DNA of 64,000 nt from Sarocladium kiliense (lineage: Eukaryota; Ascomycota; Sordariomycetes; Hypocreales; Sarocladiaceae), in contig JAUZTG010000003.1 of NCBI GenBank assembly GCA_030734395.1, positions 1,203,501 through 1,267,500 on the forward strand, read 5' to 3'. The notes under the pieces are model-generated. The model had not been told where the DNA came from and did no database searches. It saw only the letters and a list, made by a program, of their open reading frames with translations. The first letter of the stretch is position 1. Every line of letters begins with the position of its first letter. Below, in pieces: positions 12,798-24,675 of the stretch. Made by a program: the position numbers and the translations under genes.

Positions 12798-13738
12798 GAT
12801 CGCTAGAGTTTGTCTATAATTTCGTGATGGAGAGGTTGAGTTCGTTTGGAGAGCTAGCGAGGGATGACGTGGGCTTATTAGGATGGGGCGACAGCGATGT
12901 CGCAATGGTTGACACCACCTCACTTGGCTAAGGGAATGCGGATTCTGTACTTGCGTTACGCACATTGGATGTGAAACCCTCATCGACTTCATTTACTGTA
13001 TGTCGCTCTGGTTATCAAGCTGTCATGCTCAAACTGTCGCAGTCTCACGGAATTTCCTTGCATTGTCCAGCACCAACCTTTGCGCTCTTAGTAGAAGCCT
13101 CACGGCCAATGTCAGCGGAACCTGCGGAGCTTGATAGATCATCCGCAGGGAAGCCATACAGGGAATCTATGATTCCTTCGAAACCTAGAGATGTAAAGCT
13201 GAAGTTACCATCAGCCTTCTTCTCATCCAGTGCACATGCCGAATTTTTCTTCAAGAAGAGGTCAACTGGTTTTGGAGGGGGCAGCCCCCTCGCCCACTGG
13301 GTTCACGCGACAAAGAGACTTCGGCACAACGTGTACTGTGAGAACCATTGAATCATATGTAGATATACAAAGAACACTTGACTCAAAGACAGCCAACCAC
13401 AATTCACAATCCTGGGTCTTCCCGAGCTATACTTAGCCACCCCAAAGGTGCGCATCCCGCCATAGGTGTTCACGAGCCTTTGACTCCCAGCCACTGACCC
13501 TAACCACCTTTGAGATACCGGTATGCTGCAAGGGCAGAGGCTGCACAGGGTCGCTTCATTAAACTCCAGGTATAGTGAGATGATCCTGAACCAAATCCTG
13601 ATATAAGGCAAGATGTGTCTTGCTACCCAGTGCAGACTCAAACTCACAAACTTCACAAACTTGTACATCCGCACATCCTGTCGCAGGCATTTATTACCTA
13701 CCTTACAGGCTCTCCGAAACTCTCGAATACCTCTCAAA
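12798..13738. other. divergent promoter region
   Basis: Shared upstream DNA of the leftward permease and the rightward orphan gene. No coding sequence, tRNA or repeat is recognised. Confidence 0.5.
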
Positions 13739-15079
13739 ATGAACAGCCGAAACAAGTGTGCTGGGCTCCCCGGACTCCAGGCATTGTGTGAGCTCCTTGA
13801 TGTCGACTTGACACCATCAAAATACACCGACCACACCGCATCCGCCCTTGACAACCCAGAAGCTATTCTCTCTCACATATTCAGCGGCGATGACACCGAT
13901 GATCTATTCGTAATTTCAGCCGGATCAGTTGATCACTGTTATCACAATGATGCAACTGGGCGTCTGCTGTGGATCTACCGTTTGCCCGCAAACCCCAACC
14001 TCTACCCAACCTTCATTGACAACCCCTGCCGTACCTTCATCATCGAACTCAACTTCGATGACAAGGCTACACATTCAGAGCGGACCGAGCACCTAATCCG
14101 CCAGAAGGTTGGTGATACCTTCGTTCCCAAGCGTCTCAAGACCCAGCAGATGCTTGTGGACGGCAAGTACAACGCCAACATCACCGTGTATGAGACAGTC
14201 AATGAGGTCAGAAACCTCTCTCAGCTCTGGAAGTCCAACATGAAGAGTGTCGAATACCAAAAGGTTGTGAAAGACCTAGTCGACATGAAGCGCACCTTGT
14301 GCTTCATCGCGCCCCCGGAATCCGACTTCACCGTCTTTGAAGACCCTCAAGCCCAAAATCGCAAGTACGCAAAAGGACCAATTCTTCATCCGACTTTTGA
14401 CTTCAGCAAGTGGAACATTAGCTGCGATAAGGAATACCACAAGCGTGATCCGGCTGTGCTTTGTGATGCGAAGCCTGTTCTAGCACTTCTAAATCGCCAC
14501 CTGCCTGGAGATCGTCGCGGCGAAGCAGTAGTCGCAAACGATGGAAGCTCCATCACCCTGCACCTGGCCGATAGCCAGCAGGGTATCGTTTTCACAGCGA
14601 AGGAAATGAAGTATCTCCGACAGAACACGTATCTCCACCATCCGATGATCGATTTCCACGATGTCTTCATCCAAGGCACAGGCAAAGACTGCCACATCGT
14701 CGCTGTCCTCGGCTGGGAGACCGCTGAGTATTGTACCTCCGGCTACGGCATGGGTTTGAGAGACGCCATGCTCGGAAAGGAGATCAAGGATAATCTGTGG
14801 TATCTGTGTCTACGCCGCGAAGGTCTCAAACGGAGGAAGGCTAAGAACGCACTCTCCGAGCCTGCACAGATCAAGATGGTCGATGCAATGCACATGGTGT
14901 GCTCCTTCCGTGATCCCGCAACGATGACAAACGAAGTGTCCGAGTCAATGGCCAAGCGTAGCAAGTGGCTGCTTCAACACAAGTATAAGTGGAAGGGCGG
15001 TCGCATTGGCTGGCATTCTACCTGGCTGACCGAGTTCAAGAATATCTTCAGGGAGCGGCTTGACTATGCACTCGGATGA
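13739..15079 (+). CDS. hypothetical protein, single exon, 446 residues
   Basis: Uninterrupted frame from MNSRNKCAGLPGLQALCELL to ERLDYALG. I do not recognise a family. It is hydrophilic, has no signal peptide or membrane segment, and is rich in Lys, Asp and aromatic residues (for example WLLQHKYKWKGGRIGWHSTW near the C-terminus). An upstream in-frame run without a stop begins at 13613, but the ATG at 13739 follows a pyrimidine- and A-rich leader (CTCTCAAA) and is preferred. Lack of introns in a 1.3-kb frame contrasts with most neighbours. Codon use looks normal, and the long open frame supports it being a real gene. Confidence 0.7.
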   Translation: MNSRNKCAGLPGLQALCELLDVDLTPSKYTDHTASALDNPEAILSHIFSGDDTDDLFVISAGSVDHCYHNDATGRLLWIYRLPANPNLYPTFIDNPCRTFIIELNFDDKATHSERTEHLIRQKVGDTFVPKRLKTQQMLVDGKYNANITVYETVNEVRNLSQLWKSNMKSVEYQKVVKDLVDMKRTLCFIAPPESDFTVFEDPQAQNRKYAKGPILHPTFDFSKWNISCDKEYHKRDPAVLCDAKPVLALLNRHLPGDRRGEAVVANDGSSITLHLADSQQGIVFTAKEMKYLRQNTYLHHPMIDFHDVFIQGTGKDCHIVAVLGWETAEYCTSGYGMGLRDAMLGKEIKDNLWYLCLRREGLKRRKAKNALSEPAQIKMVDAMHMVCSFRDPATMTNEVSESMAKRSKWLLQHKYKWKGGRIGWHSTWLTEFKNIFRERLDYALG

Positions 15080-15483
15080 AGAAAGCTCATTGATGTCGCC
15101 AGGCGCAATCCTGTTGGCATTATTCGTGTCGAGGCAAGAAGCTCATATGTTCGGAATTGAGTGCCGTATCGTGGCATGTAGATTTGTTCGATTCAATAGA
15201 AACTATCCCTCTCGATCCTCACCCCACTACTTGCTATCCTAAACAGACTTGAGAATGGGCGCCTATAGATCTTTATCATGCGTAATACTTATATGGACCT
15301 TTGTCACTGCTCACTCGAGTCGTTCGTGGGAACGTGTGGACACGTAATTAAAGCCTGTTGGTAAGAAGCAATGCGATGCCCACCGGCGGTGCGGGTAGTT
15401 CTGACAATTCATCACATAAAGATTTGAAACATACTTTTAGCAGGCTCGTATTAACTAATAATCATGACTAGAGACCTGAAGTC
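15080..15483. other. convergent 3' intergenic region
   Basis: Between the 3' ends of the orphan gene and the catalase-peroxidase; probably only terminators and untranslated regions. Nothing else is recognised. Confidence 0.5.
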
Positions 15484-18183
15484 CTACAGATCAAACCGGT
15501 CGAGGTTCATAACCTTAGTCCAGGCCGCAGCGAAGTCGTTGACGAACTTCTCAGCACCATCAGCACTAGCATACACCTCAGCCAAAGCACGGAGCTCAGC
15601 CTGTGATCCGAAAACCAAGTCAGCACGAGTGGCAGTCCACTTCTTGGCACCAGTCTTGCGATCAATGCCCTCGAAGACATCGTCGGAGCCAGCTGACTTC
15701 CATGCAGTGCTCATATCAAGCAGGTTGACGAAGAAGTCGTTGGTAAGGGTGCCAGGACGGCTGGTGAAAACACCGTGGGATGAGCCATCGTAGTTGGCAT
15801 TCAGGGCGCGGAGACCACCGACAAGAACGGTCATCTCGGGAGCAGTGAGAGTGAGAAGGTTGGCCTTGTCGACGAGGAATTGCTCGGCCTTGACGCGAGA
15901 AGTTGACTGACCGTAGTTGCGGAAACCATCGGCGAACGGCTCGAGGTGGTTGATGGAGTCAACATCGGTCTGCTCTTGGGTTGCATCTGTGCGGCCCGGG
16001 GTGAAAGGAACGGACACATTGTGGCCAGCATCCTGGGCAGCCTTCTCAACTGCAGCAGAGCCAGCAAGGACAATCAAATCGGCGATAGAAATCTGCTTGC
16101 CGTTACCCTGGGCGTTGAACTGCTTCTGAACGTTCTCCAAAGCGCCGAGAACCTGCGCAAGCTGCTGCGGGTTGTTGGCCTTCCAATCCTTCTGAGGCGT
16201 CAGGCGAATGCGAGCACCGTTGGCACCACCACGCTTGTCGCTGCCACGGAAAGTGGAAGCGGAAGCCCAGGCGGTGGCAACGAGCTTGGAAACATCGGGC
16301 ACAGCCTGTAGTACAGCCTGCTTGAGGGCAGAAACGTCACTCTCGTTCACGAGAGGGTGGTTGACGGCTGGGAGGGGATCCTGCCAAATGAGATCCTCCT
16401 GGGGAATCTCAGGGCCCAGGTAACGCGACTTAGGGCCAAGGTCACGGTGCAGGAGCTTGAACCAAGCGCGGCCAAAGGCGTCCGCGAACTGGTCAGGGTT
16501 CTCAAGGAAACGACGAGAGATCTTCTCGTACTCGGGGTCGAATCGGAGAGACAGATCAGTGGTCAACATGGTGGGAAGCTGCTTCTTAGAGGAGTCAAAG
16601 GCGTGAGGAATAATCGGCTCAGCGTTCTTTGCCACCCATTGGTTGGCACCAGCGGGACTCTTGGTGAGCTCCCACTCAAAGCCGAAAAGGTACTCGAAGA
16701 ATTGGTTGCTCCACTTGGTGGGAGTCTTGGTCCAGGTAACCTCAAGACCACTGGTAATGGTATCGGGACCCTTACCAGACCCATGGCTGTTGACCCAACC
16801 AAGGCCCTGATTCTCGATGGGAGCACCCTCGGGTTCGGGGCCGACGTTGTCAGAGGGAGCGGCACCGTGGGTCTTGCCGAAGGTGTGACCTCCAGCAATC
16901 AGAGCGACAGTCTCTTCATCGTTCATAGCCATGCGGCCGAATGTGGTTCGGATGTCCTTGGCAGCGGCGACCGGGTCAGGGTTGCCATCGGGGCCCTCGG
17001 GGCTAGAAAGAGATGTTAGCTCGTCTATCGAAGTGGGTGGTAAGTTGGGTACCATTGAGCTGTATACACTTACTTGACGTAAATAAGACCCATGTGGGCA
17101 GCACCGAGCGGCTCCTCGAGCTTACGGCTGTGGATATCCTTGTGCGCATGCTTCTCGTCGGAATCGACGACACCACTGCCACTGCTTCCGGGGTTACCGT
17201 CAGCGTAGCGGACATCGTTTCCGAGCCAAGTGGTCTCGCCACCCCAGTAGGTAGACTCATCAGCCTCCCAGGTGTCAGCTCGACCACCAGCGAAACCGAA
17301 GGTCTTGAAGCCCATGGACTCGAGGGCGACATTGCCAGTCAGGAGCAGAAGATCAGCCCAGGAGATTTTGTTGCCGTACTTCTGCTTGATGGGCCAAAGA
17401 AGGCGGCGAGCCTTGTCCAAGCTGACATTGTCGGGCCAGCTGTTGAGAGGAGCAAAGCGTTGCTGGCCCTATAAGACACAAGTTGATTAGTCTAAAGCTC
17501 AATCGAAGCCGCATCGACAGGAGACGACATACCTGACCACCACCACCGCGACCGTCAGTGACACGATAGGTACCAGCGCTGTGCCAGGCCATGCGGATGA
17601 AGAGACCACCGTAGTGACCGAAGTCCGCAGGCCACCACTCCTGTGAGTCGGTCATGATGGCCGCGATGTCCTGCTTCAGGGCATTGTAGTCGAGGCTTTT
17701 GAAAGCTTCGGCGTAGTTGAAGTCCTTGCCAAGAGGGTCGGAGGCAGGGTTGTGCTGGCGAAGAATGTTGAGACGAAGCTGATCGGGCCACCAGTCACGG
17801 TTGCGAGTACCGCCACCGCCGACGTTCATCAGGCGAGACGCGGGGCACTTGCTCTCAGCCATCTTGGATTGTGATTGCGACTCTGCGTCTGCTTCCGTGG
17901 CAAAAGTGCGTTTGGTGAGTGAGGGATAGGAAAGCGGAGAAGAAAAGGAAGGTTGATTGAGCGAAAGGGAAGAAGACGAGGAGGAGGAGGAAGATGGGAA
18001 AGTTAAAGCAGTCGAGGGTCGTTGGGAAGGAGGGGCATGGAATAAATGGATGCAGCGATAAGAAGGACCCCGCGCAGGGCCGAGCAACAGCCCAGACACT
18101 GCTGGCAACAGTAACGGCGAACCCCAGATTCGCGCTCGGCGAGGACTAGCGCACTGGGTCTGGGCCACTACACGGAAGACCAT
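15484..18183 (-). CDS. katG: catalase-peroxidase with N-terminal extension
   Basis: Bifunctional haem catalase-peroxidase that removes H2O2. Exons are 17533-18183, 17074-17468 and 15484-17002. The catalytic set is complete: distal RMAWHSAGTYR, the covalent Trp-Tyr-Met partners (that Trp, YVNPEGPDG and TFGRMAMND) and proximal histidine in ALIAGGHTFGKTHG. The usual cytosolic start is MAESKCPASRL at 17862, giving 747 residues, normal for fungal KatG. The frame stays open upstream to an ATG at 18183, adding 107 residues (854 total). This extension is rich in Arg and Ser, almost free of acids, and ends KRTFATEADA, like a mitochondrial presequence. Which start is used is not decided by sequence alone; I give the longer model. 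Confidence 0.9.
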
Positions 18184-19148
18184 GGTGCAGATGGCGGGAC
18201 GCGGGCACGGATGCAATTACGCGAGTGTTTGCAAAGCGAGCGCCGTGATTGGCACGGCGTTGGGAGAGTTGGAGCTGCCCTCAGTCAGTCAGGACGACAG
18301 GTGGAGGCACGGGGTGGCGAGGTAGCACAGACGTGGTGGCCCTTGATGGATCGCTGTGACGTCTGCGATGCCAGCTGGGACTGTGATGGCGAGATATGCT
18401 CCTGCTGCCAGGTGACGAGTTACTCTGGATGGCCTGCAAGCCGATCACGGGATGGCGAGATGGAGCCGTGAGGTGGCGTGTTCGTCCAACTAAAAAAAAA
18501 AATCGAATACTTCTCGGAGAATTCTGCGCAACTGATGACCGACGGTGCCTGACCAACGATACAGAGCCAGTGTTGGGGCAGGGAGAAACTGCAGAAGCTC
18601 GCTCCGTGTAGCTGCAGGCGTCTGTACCGACAGCAGTGACGGTCACCAATGCTGGCTTCCTACATTCTAAGCCCCGATTGATACAAAGTTCGCGTATCTG
18701 ACGCGACCCCGCACCTGCGACTTGCCCCACTATCGCTCGCTCTTACCGACTATAGACTAGCTACTTGACATTGCTAATCTCCCTTTGGAAGCACTGCGCG
18801 AGCTTCAGCGAAGCTACAATGAAGCTTCAGCGAGCTCCAGCATCAAATTCCAGACAAGAGGTGCCACCTCGGTCCACCGTGACCGAGCATTCCGATGTTG
18901 ATCTCGTTCCAGCGATGTCGACATATAGCGGACAGTGCACCTCATCGGGCGAGCCTCGGCTCCACCTACGCTACGCGTCATCAATTGTCTACAAGACTTT
19001 GGAGGGCATGTAATTATTTCTCCTGCTAATTCAGAAACAATACAGCTTGGTCCATTTCAGACATATTTGCCCGAGCGAGTACTGAGTACGGAGTACCACA
19101 ACCATCTAATACTTATGGAACTCCCCTCACTAGGCAATCCTCGCCATT
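18184..19148. other. KatG upstream region
   Basis: Promoter side of the catalase-peroxidase and 3' side of the TauD-type gene. It contains a run of 11 A at 18492-18502. No gene or RNA recognised. Confidence 0.5.
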
Positions 19149-20489
19149 CTATCGTCCGATGGCCAACGCCTCTCGCCGGCTCTTGCTCTCTGGGTCGTGA
19201 TACGGCCGCTCACCCAAGCTGACCGCCCTAGATCCCCGCCGTTCTCCGAGCTCTGGCTCCAGGATGTAGTCGGGCGTCGCTGCGTGGTATACCGATCGAT
19301 TGTCCCAGATGGCCAAATCATTGACATTGCGCCACTTGTGACGAACCTGGAGATCATGATTCTCAACGATAAGCTGTACGAACCATGAGAGGAAGTGCTT
19401 GGACTCCTCCTCGCTAAGTCCGTTGATCTTCTGCACATGGTGACCGACAGCGAAGACGCTCTTCCAACCTGTAACAGGATTGGTGCGAATGACGGGATGG
19501 ATCGCCTCAAGAAGCTCGCCAACGTTCTCGGGAGCTCCACGCTCTCCACTGTAGACCTTGAACCCATTGCGGTCGGCTGCCTCATTGAACCCAGGCTGTG
19601 CGTATGTAGCCGTAAGGGTATCTAAGAAGCTTCGGAGTGTAGTAGAGATGCGATCATACACCTCATATCCGGATGCCCAAAGTGTATCTGCCATATTATC
19701 AGCCATCTACAGTTCGCCCGATACAAGCGTGAGCTCGTCTTACCTCCTCCAGTCTTTGGAAGCTCCGTCAAGCGCAATAAAGCGTAGTCGCTAGGAATGG
19801 GCTCGAATGTGATATCCGAGTGCCATTGCTCCCTCTGACTCTGCTTCTTGGGACGAATGAAACGATCAGCATAAATCTTCTTGGCCTGGCGCGATGAAAT
19901 GACGCTGATCTCATCATCCTTCGTCTCTCCACGCCCAGCATTGATGACGGGGTGGATATGAAGGCGCGAGGTCGCAGGCTTCCCAGAAAGCTCTCCAAGC
20001 CTCTGTACTAGTTCTTTCTGGAGGTCATCTGTCACGTCATCTTGCTTGCGGAAGAAAACGACACCGCGTTGAGAGACTGCCAAACAGCTGGTTAGTATCT
20101 GCTACTTCCTCGAATCTGACTAGGGCATTCATACTGGTAATAGCGAGATCTCGAATCAGGTCATCAGAGTTGGGAGCTCGCAGGATCTCCGCCAGGTTTA
20201 TGTCCTCATATTCACGCCCGATTGTAGGGGTTGATTCGAAGTACTTGAATTGGTCGAGAGCGCCACTTAGCTGCAACGGTTCGCGGTGGCCTGTCAAGAC
20301 GTCTTCGGAGCCTTCCTTCGTTGTCAGGTCTGCCTCTTGAGATTGATGAGCAGCCAAGGCTGGAGCTTTAACAGCCGTTTCCTCGCCGCCCTGAGAGGCA
20401 ATTGGCTGTGCTACTACATCGGTCTGAAGCTCTTTGGCCTGGACGGGTGCCTGAGATTGTACTGGTTCTTCGGTTGCAGATGGTGCCAT
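19149..20489 (-). CDS. TauD/TfdA-type Fe(II)/2-oxoglutarate dioxygenase
   Basis: Predicted cytosolic dioxygenase of the taurine/sulfonate dioxygenase family (yeast Jlp1-like). The start at 20489 gives MAPSATEEPVQSQAP, a low-complexity tail of about 90 residues before the core (YFESTPTIGREYEDINLAEI). Introns fall after DLAIT and after ELPKTGG. The metal site is visible: WHSDITF (HxD) and the distal histidine in SVYHAATPDY, followed by arginines for 2-oxoglutarate near RRGSRAVSLGE. It ends REALAIGR. It may release sulfite from sulfonates or act on another substrate; the sequence cannot say. A second, clearly different TauD-type gene lies at 38.4-39.8 kb. Confidence 0.88.
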
Positions 20490-23308
20490 GTTGGAAATGA
20501 TGCTAACAAAGTTATTGGGGAATGATATTTGTGGTGTGTACGCGTTTCTGTGATGTCCCTGAGTCCAAATGCGACGAGCCAATGGCTTTTATACAACAAA
20601 TACGGGATGTCTACAAGAAAGGAGCATGCACTCTTTTCCGGATATAACTCAATCCCCGCATTACGCCATATAAAACATCTATTCTGTAATCTTTGCCTTG
20701 CGAAGTAACGGTGGCGATGATGTTCTTAGCTCACCAATGTCGCCATCTCGAAGGTCCTTTTATGCACGCTGCGCAGTGCGAATAGACAAAGAAATGAAGC
20801 TGGAGTACTCCCGAACCCCCACGCTGCCCGTTGAATGATATCAGAAATGGTTCTGGGGCGTTATCAGCCGCGGGTTTTGGCCCAAGTGTCCAATCACGCA
20901 ACGTGATTGATGATTCGAAGATTGCGACAGCGATGCAGGAAGTGGTGCAATCGCCTCGTCTGGGCGCCGCAACCCTATCCTATGGATGGCGCATGGCAGT
21001 CATCGTCACGCGAATTACTCATCTTATGCAACCATCGAAGATCAAATTGCTGTTCAGCGTGCAGTTTTGCCGCCCTGGGGTAGCGACTTTTCTGTTCTCA
21101 ATCTCAAGGGGTCATCTTGCGCAAGCCAGGAGGCGCGGCATGACTGAACCTGTCGCATATAACCGAGGCTATACATCGTTATGCTACGATCATACTTTGG
21201 ACCGAAGAATGAGGCTTTGGAGCAGCTAATCAAGTAGAAACCCTTTAGTGAAGGGGAGAGCTTCGTGGCAGAAGGTGCGAGCCCAAACCCACAGAGATTC
21301 TCCTTCAATTCTTAAGCTGGATAGTCAAGTCATGTCACTGGCTTCTTCCTCATAAGAGGATGCAAATCACCTACCCACTTGACATTCACCCGTTGGATGG
21401 CTGATCCGACGCGAGAAGGCTTCGGACCCCAATATATCTGATGCGTGCACGGCTGGGGCAGAGCCAGCCAGAGGGATGCGGAGACGTGGCCTCGCGACTA
21501 CGTTCGCAATCGATGAAGAGTTGCGAGTGAATGATTGTGTAAGCATGATTTCCAGCGATGTATTCCTTCCACCTCGTGACACGTCTCCGTTGCATATCGA
21601 GCTGTGAATGAATCGAAGCGCTTGGACGGATGAAACTCCCATCTCGGTGGCATATAGCTTTCTGATACCAGGTTGCGCAACACGTATACCATCACAATCT
21701 GAGGATGGTCTTCCCGAACCAGTTTCCGAATGACTCTCTCGTCACCTATTCTCCATTTGAGGTTCCCAGCCTGATGCCACGAAGGACGCATTACTCGCCT
21801 CGGGTTTCTCACTGGCCACGCCACACAAGTTATCACGTCTTTCAACATTCGGGACTAGTGATCATAAGTCTTTCTGGTCCGCGTCTATTCAGCTTGGCCT
21901 CCAAGCCGGTCTACCTGGGCTTCTGATTCATTCGCCTGCCATGTGTGCCGTTGAACCAAGTGACCACCAACATGAGTTGGCTCTGGCTCAGCAGATGAAG
22001 TGCAGCCAGTGATCGTCCGGTTATTCTATTGCGCTAGCTGTTTAATGACCTACAGATCGACCCTGAAATCGTCAGCGGCTGCTCCCTTAGTTAGTGCAGC
22101 CATTTCCGTCATGTCGGGTCGCAACAGTCTCTGAACCGGGGGCTGTTTCTCCATACTGACGGTGAAGCTTTCAGCTCACCAGGCTCTACTACGTGTTGTG
22201 TGCCTTTCCCATATCCGACCTCAAGAGAGACAGCATATAGGTATGCTAGGCAAGCTTTTCAGTGGAAATTGGTGACTTTCATTGCCATAATGCATCAGGC
22301 CTCCCTTCTGGAGTATGCCATTTTAGAACATTCTCACGAGACCTGTCTAGTACTGCAACATCAGGAGACTCAGTAACAAGGAACATGTCTTACAACATTG
22401 AACATATCGTGAGTGACCACGAAGCGTAACCCTAAATCTAAAGCGCAGATGCCGAGGCTAGGGCCCACGTAAGGTCATAAGACCGGCCGCCAAGACACAG
22501 GCCACTCCACGTTTCCTGCACAGGTCTTTAAAGCTATTTTCATGCCTGCGCAGGGTTGAGGCTCTCGTGCGTCAGCACTGGCCGTCCCTGCATGTTCCCA
22601 TCGGTCCCGTCCGGGGCCCCGTAGCCCGTGGGTTCCACAGACCCCGGAGGCGCGCCGCCATCAGGCTCCACTGTGTGATGTGATCAATCAGAAGACCAGT
22701 CGTCTCTCCAAAGATCACGGCGATTTGACGGCATACTCAGGATCATAACAGCGCAATGAATTCTCACCGTCATACAGTCTCATCCTTCTCCTCAACCTCA
22801 TAGCCAATGTTGCTGTACCATATTGCTTCAGCCAGAGTTGCACCCTTCCCCACACACCTGGTCTCCACCACGATGTCGGTCCACATCCCGCCCTGCGTGT
22901 ATAAGTCGCCGCAACGGCTTGTCCTGCGTGTGGCGTCGCGAACATCATCCATCGAAGTCCTGCGTGTGTCGGCGGGGTCTCCTAAAGAAAGTATGCTCAA
23001 TGGCCAAATGAGGCGGGCGAAAGCGGTGCGTGGTATCATGAAAGTGGTAGTCTTCGAGGGGCCCAAGGCTCACATGGTCGTTCATTGGCCCCTCTATCCT
23101 AGAATCATTCGAAGGGGTAATGGTAGGCTCTCCTGGAGCTTACCTTTTGTGGTCAAGATCCAGAGTCGTGTCTCCGAGCCCAGACGCGATCCATAGAGCT
23201 ATATAAGGTAGTGCAGTTCGCTGCTGGATCAGTAGTTGACTCAAGACCGTAAGATTCAGAGACCATCATCCTTCCCCTGCAAACCTACACTTCAGACAAT
23301 CTGCAAAC
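20490..23308. other. 2.8-kb gene-poor region
   Basis: The longest single-copy stretch without a supported gene. Short frames exist on both strands (for example near 21.4-21.8 kb and 22.8-23.2 kb) but have no recognisable motifs, domain-like composition or credible splice sites. No terminal repeats, transposase motifs or tRNA were found by eye. The last few hundred bases form the promoter of the aldolase gene. Confidence 0.5.
23209..23218 (+). promoter_or_regulatory. TATA box of the aldolase gene
   Basis: CTATATAAGG lies about 100 bp upstream of the ATG at 23309, followed by a pyrimidine-rich leader. This is a good match to a TATA box and suggests a focused, possibly strongly regulated promoter. 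Confidence 0.6.
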
Positions 23309-24579
23309 ATGGGCAGCGTCGGTACTCAGACATGGCTCGAGAAGCTCGAGGAGCAGCGTGAGTCAAGTCACTTCTTAGCCAGACGGTGAGATTGCTGACC
23401 TGAGCTCACAGTCAACGTTGATGTTGACTGGATGGACCCTGAGTACATCAAGAACATGCCCATCCGCCCCCATGACCAGACCAGCAACCAGCTTTGGGTC
23501 GACATTCAGCTCGGTGATGCTTCCAACGCCGATCTTCTTGCTCAGACATGCAAAGAGCTCAAGGATGCTGGCTGGCTCGCCATCTACACGCGCATGGTAA
23601 GAGAGTGATCCTGAACGTCATTGAAGCGGAACAGAAACGCTAAAGAATATTGATAATACAGGCTGTCCTCATGTGCAAGAAAAACATTGACATGATCCGC
23701 GGGCGCGTCCTCCTCCAGACACTCCCCTCTAAGGCATATGACACTCAGTTCACTCTCGACCACGCCCGCCTTTACGACCAGGAGTTCGCCCGCGCTGGCA
23801 TCGGCAGGGACCGTTACTGCATCAAGATTCCTTCCACCGGCCCAGCGCTTAACGCAGCTAAGCAGCTTTCCGCTGAGGGTATTCCTACCCTCGGAACTGC
23901 TCTCTTCGGACTGCCCCAGGCCATTGCCTGCAGCCAGGCCGGCATGCTGTATATCAGCCCTTACTACAACGGTAAGTGCTTGTTCCAGTTATAGGGTTTA
24001 AAGATCATGAGCTCATTGTCGACAGAGACCCAAGCCCATGACGATCTCAGCCTTTGGCCTGATGTCGAAGATCCCGCCACTCAGCATCCCAACAGCGCCC
24101 GAGTCTTCAACATCATCGAGACCTACAAGCGCCTGTACAAGGAGACCGGCCGCGAGCAGCCTCTGGTCAAGAACGCCAGCTTCATCTCCGCCAAGGAGGC
24201 CATGGCTGCTGGTGAGCTCGGATGCCACTCTGCTACCATTTCGCACACCGTCCTGAACCAGCTCGCCGAGCTCAAATACGACGGCTCTAAGCAGCCGGGC
24301 GAGGGTGTTCCCAAGCCTCAGCACGTGTACAAGAACCCCATTCCTACTCCTGAGAGGCTAAAGAGGCTCGCCGGCATCGATCCTCTGGCTTCCGCCGACT
24401 GGGATGGTAAGTTGGCCAGCACTGATATCGACTACCTGGCCAACGGCGGTGAGGAGCTGCGCAAGGCTATTGAGGCCGATCCCATTGCCAAGAACCGGCT
24501 AAAGATCGCTCTCGAGCTCTTCACTGGCGGTGAGAACCGCAGTAAGGAGAAGATCGAGAAGGCCCTCCAGAAGGTTTGA
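23309..24579 (+). CDS. transaldolase-fold aldolase with fructose-6-phosphate-aldolase-like active site
   Basis: Four-exon gene (23309-23357, 23412-23596, 23662-23971, then a last exon opening GAGACCCAA at the splice, ending 24579). The protein begins MGSVGTQTWLEKLEEQ. Ungapped comparison with E. coli TalB (numbering from memory) places the Schiff-base lysine at K133 (RYCIKIPST; TalB K132). Catalytic TalB E96 is Q97 (VLLQTLPSKAYD), and TalB F178 is Y179 (YISPYYN). Spacings of 36 and 46 residues match exactly. TalB phosphate ligands R181 and R228 appear as E182 and as Ile in ASFISAKE. It is therefore probably not a normal pentose-phosphate transaldolase; an aldolase acting on unphosphorylated partners is inferred. 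It is convergent with a bHLH gene. Confidence 0.88.
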
Positions 24580-24675
24580 GGGTTTGAATAGCGTGCACAA
24601 ACGAAGACAGTTCCGGTTCCCACTTCAAGAGCAATGCTGCGCCGCAGCACATGGATACAATCAGGATCCCCAGAC

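Noticed and set aside
16357..17019. 220-codon frame on the + strand
   Set aside because: Antisense to conserved catalase-peroxidase exons; codon bias of the real gene keeps the opposite strand open.
20831..23196. Several 60-180 codon frames in the gene-poor region
   Set aside because: Overlap each other on both strands, lack motifs, and show no consistent splice sites.
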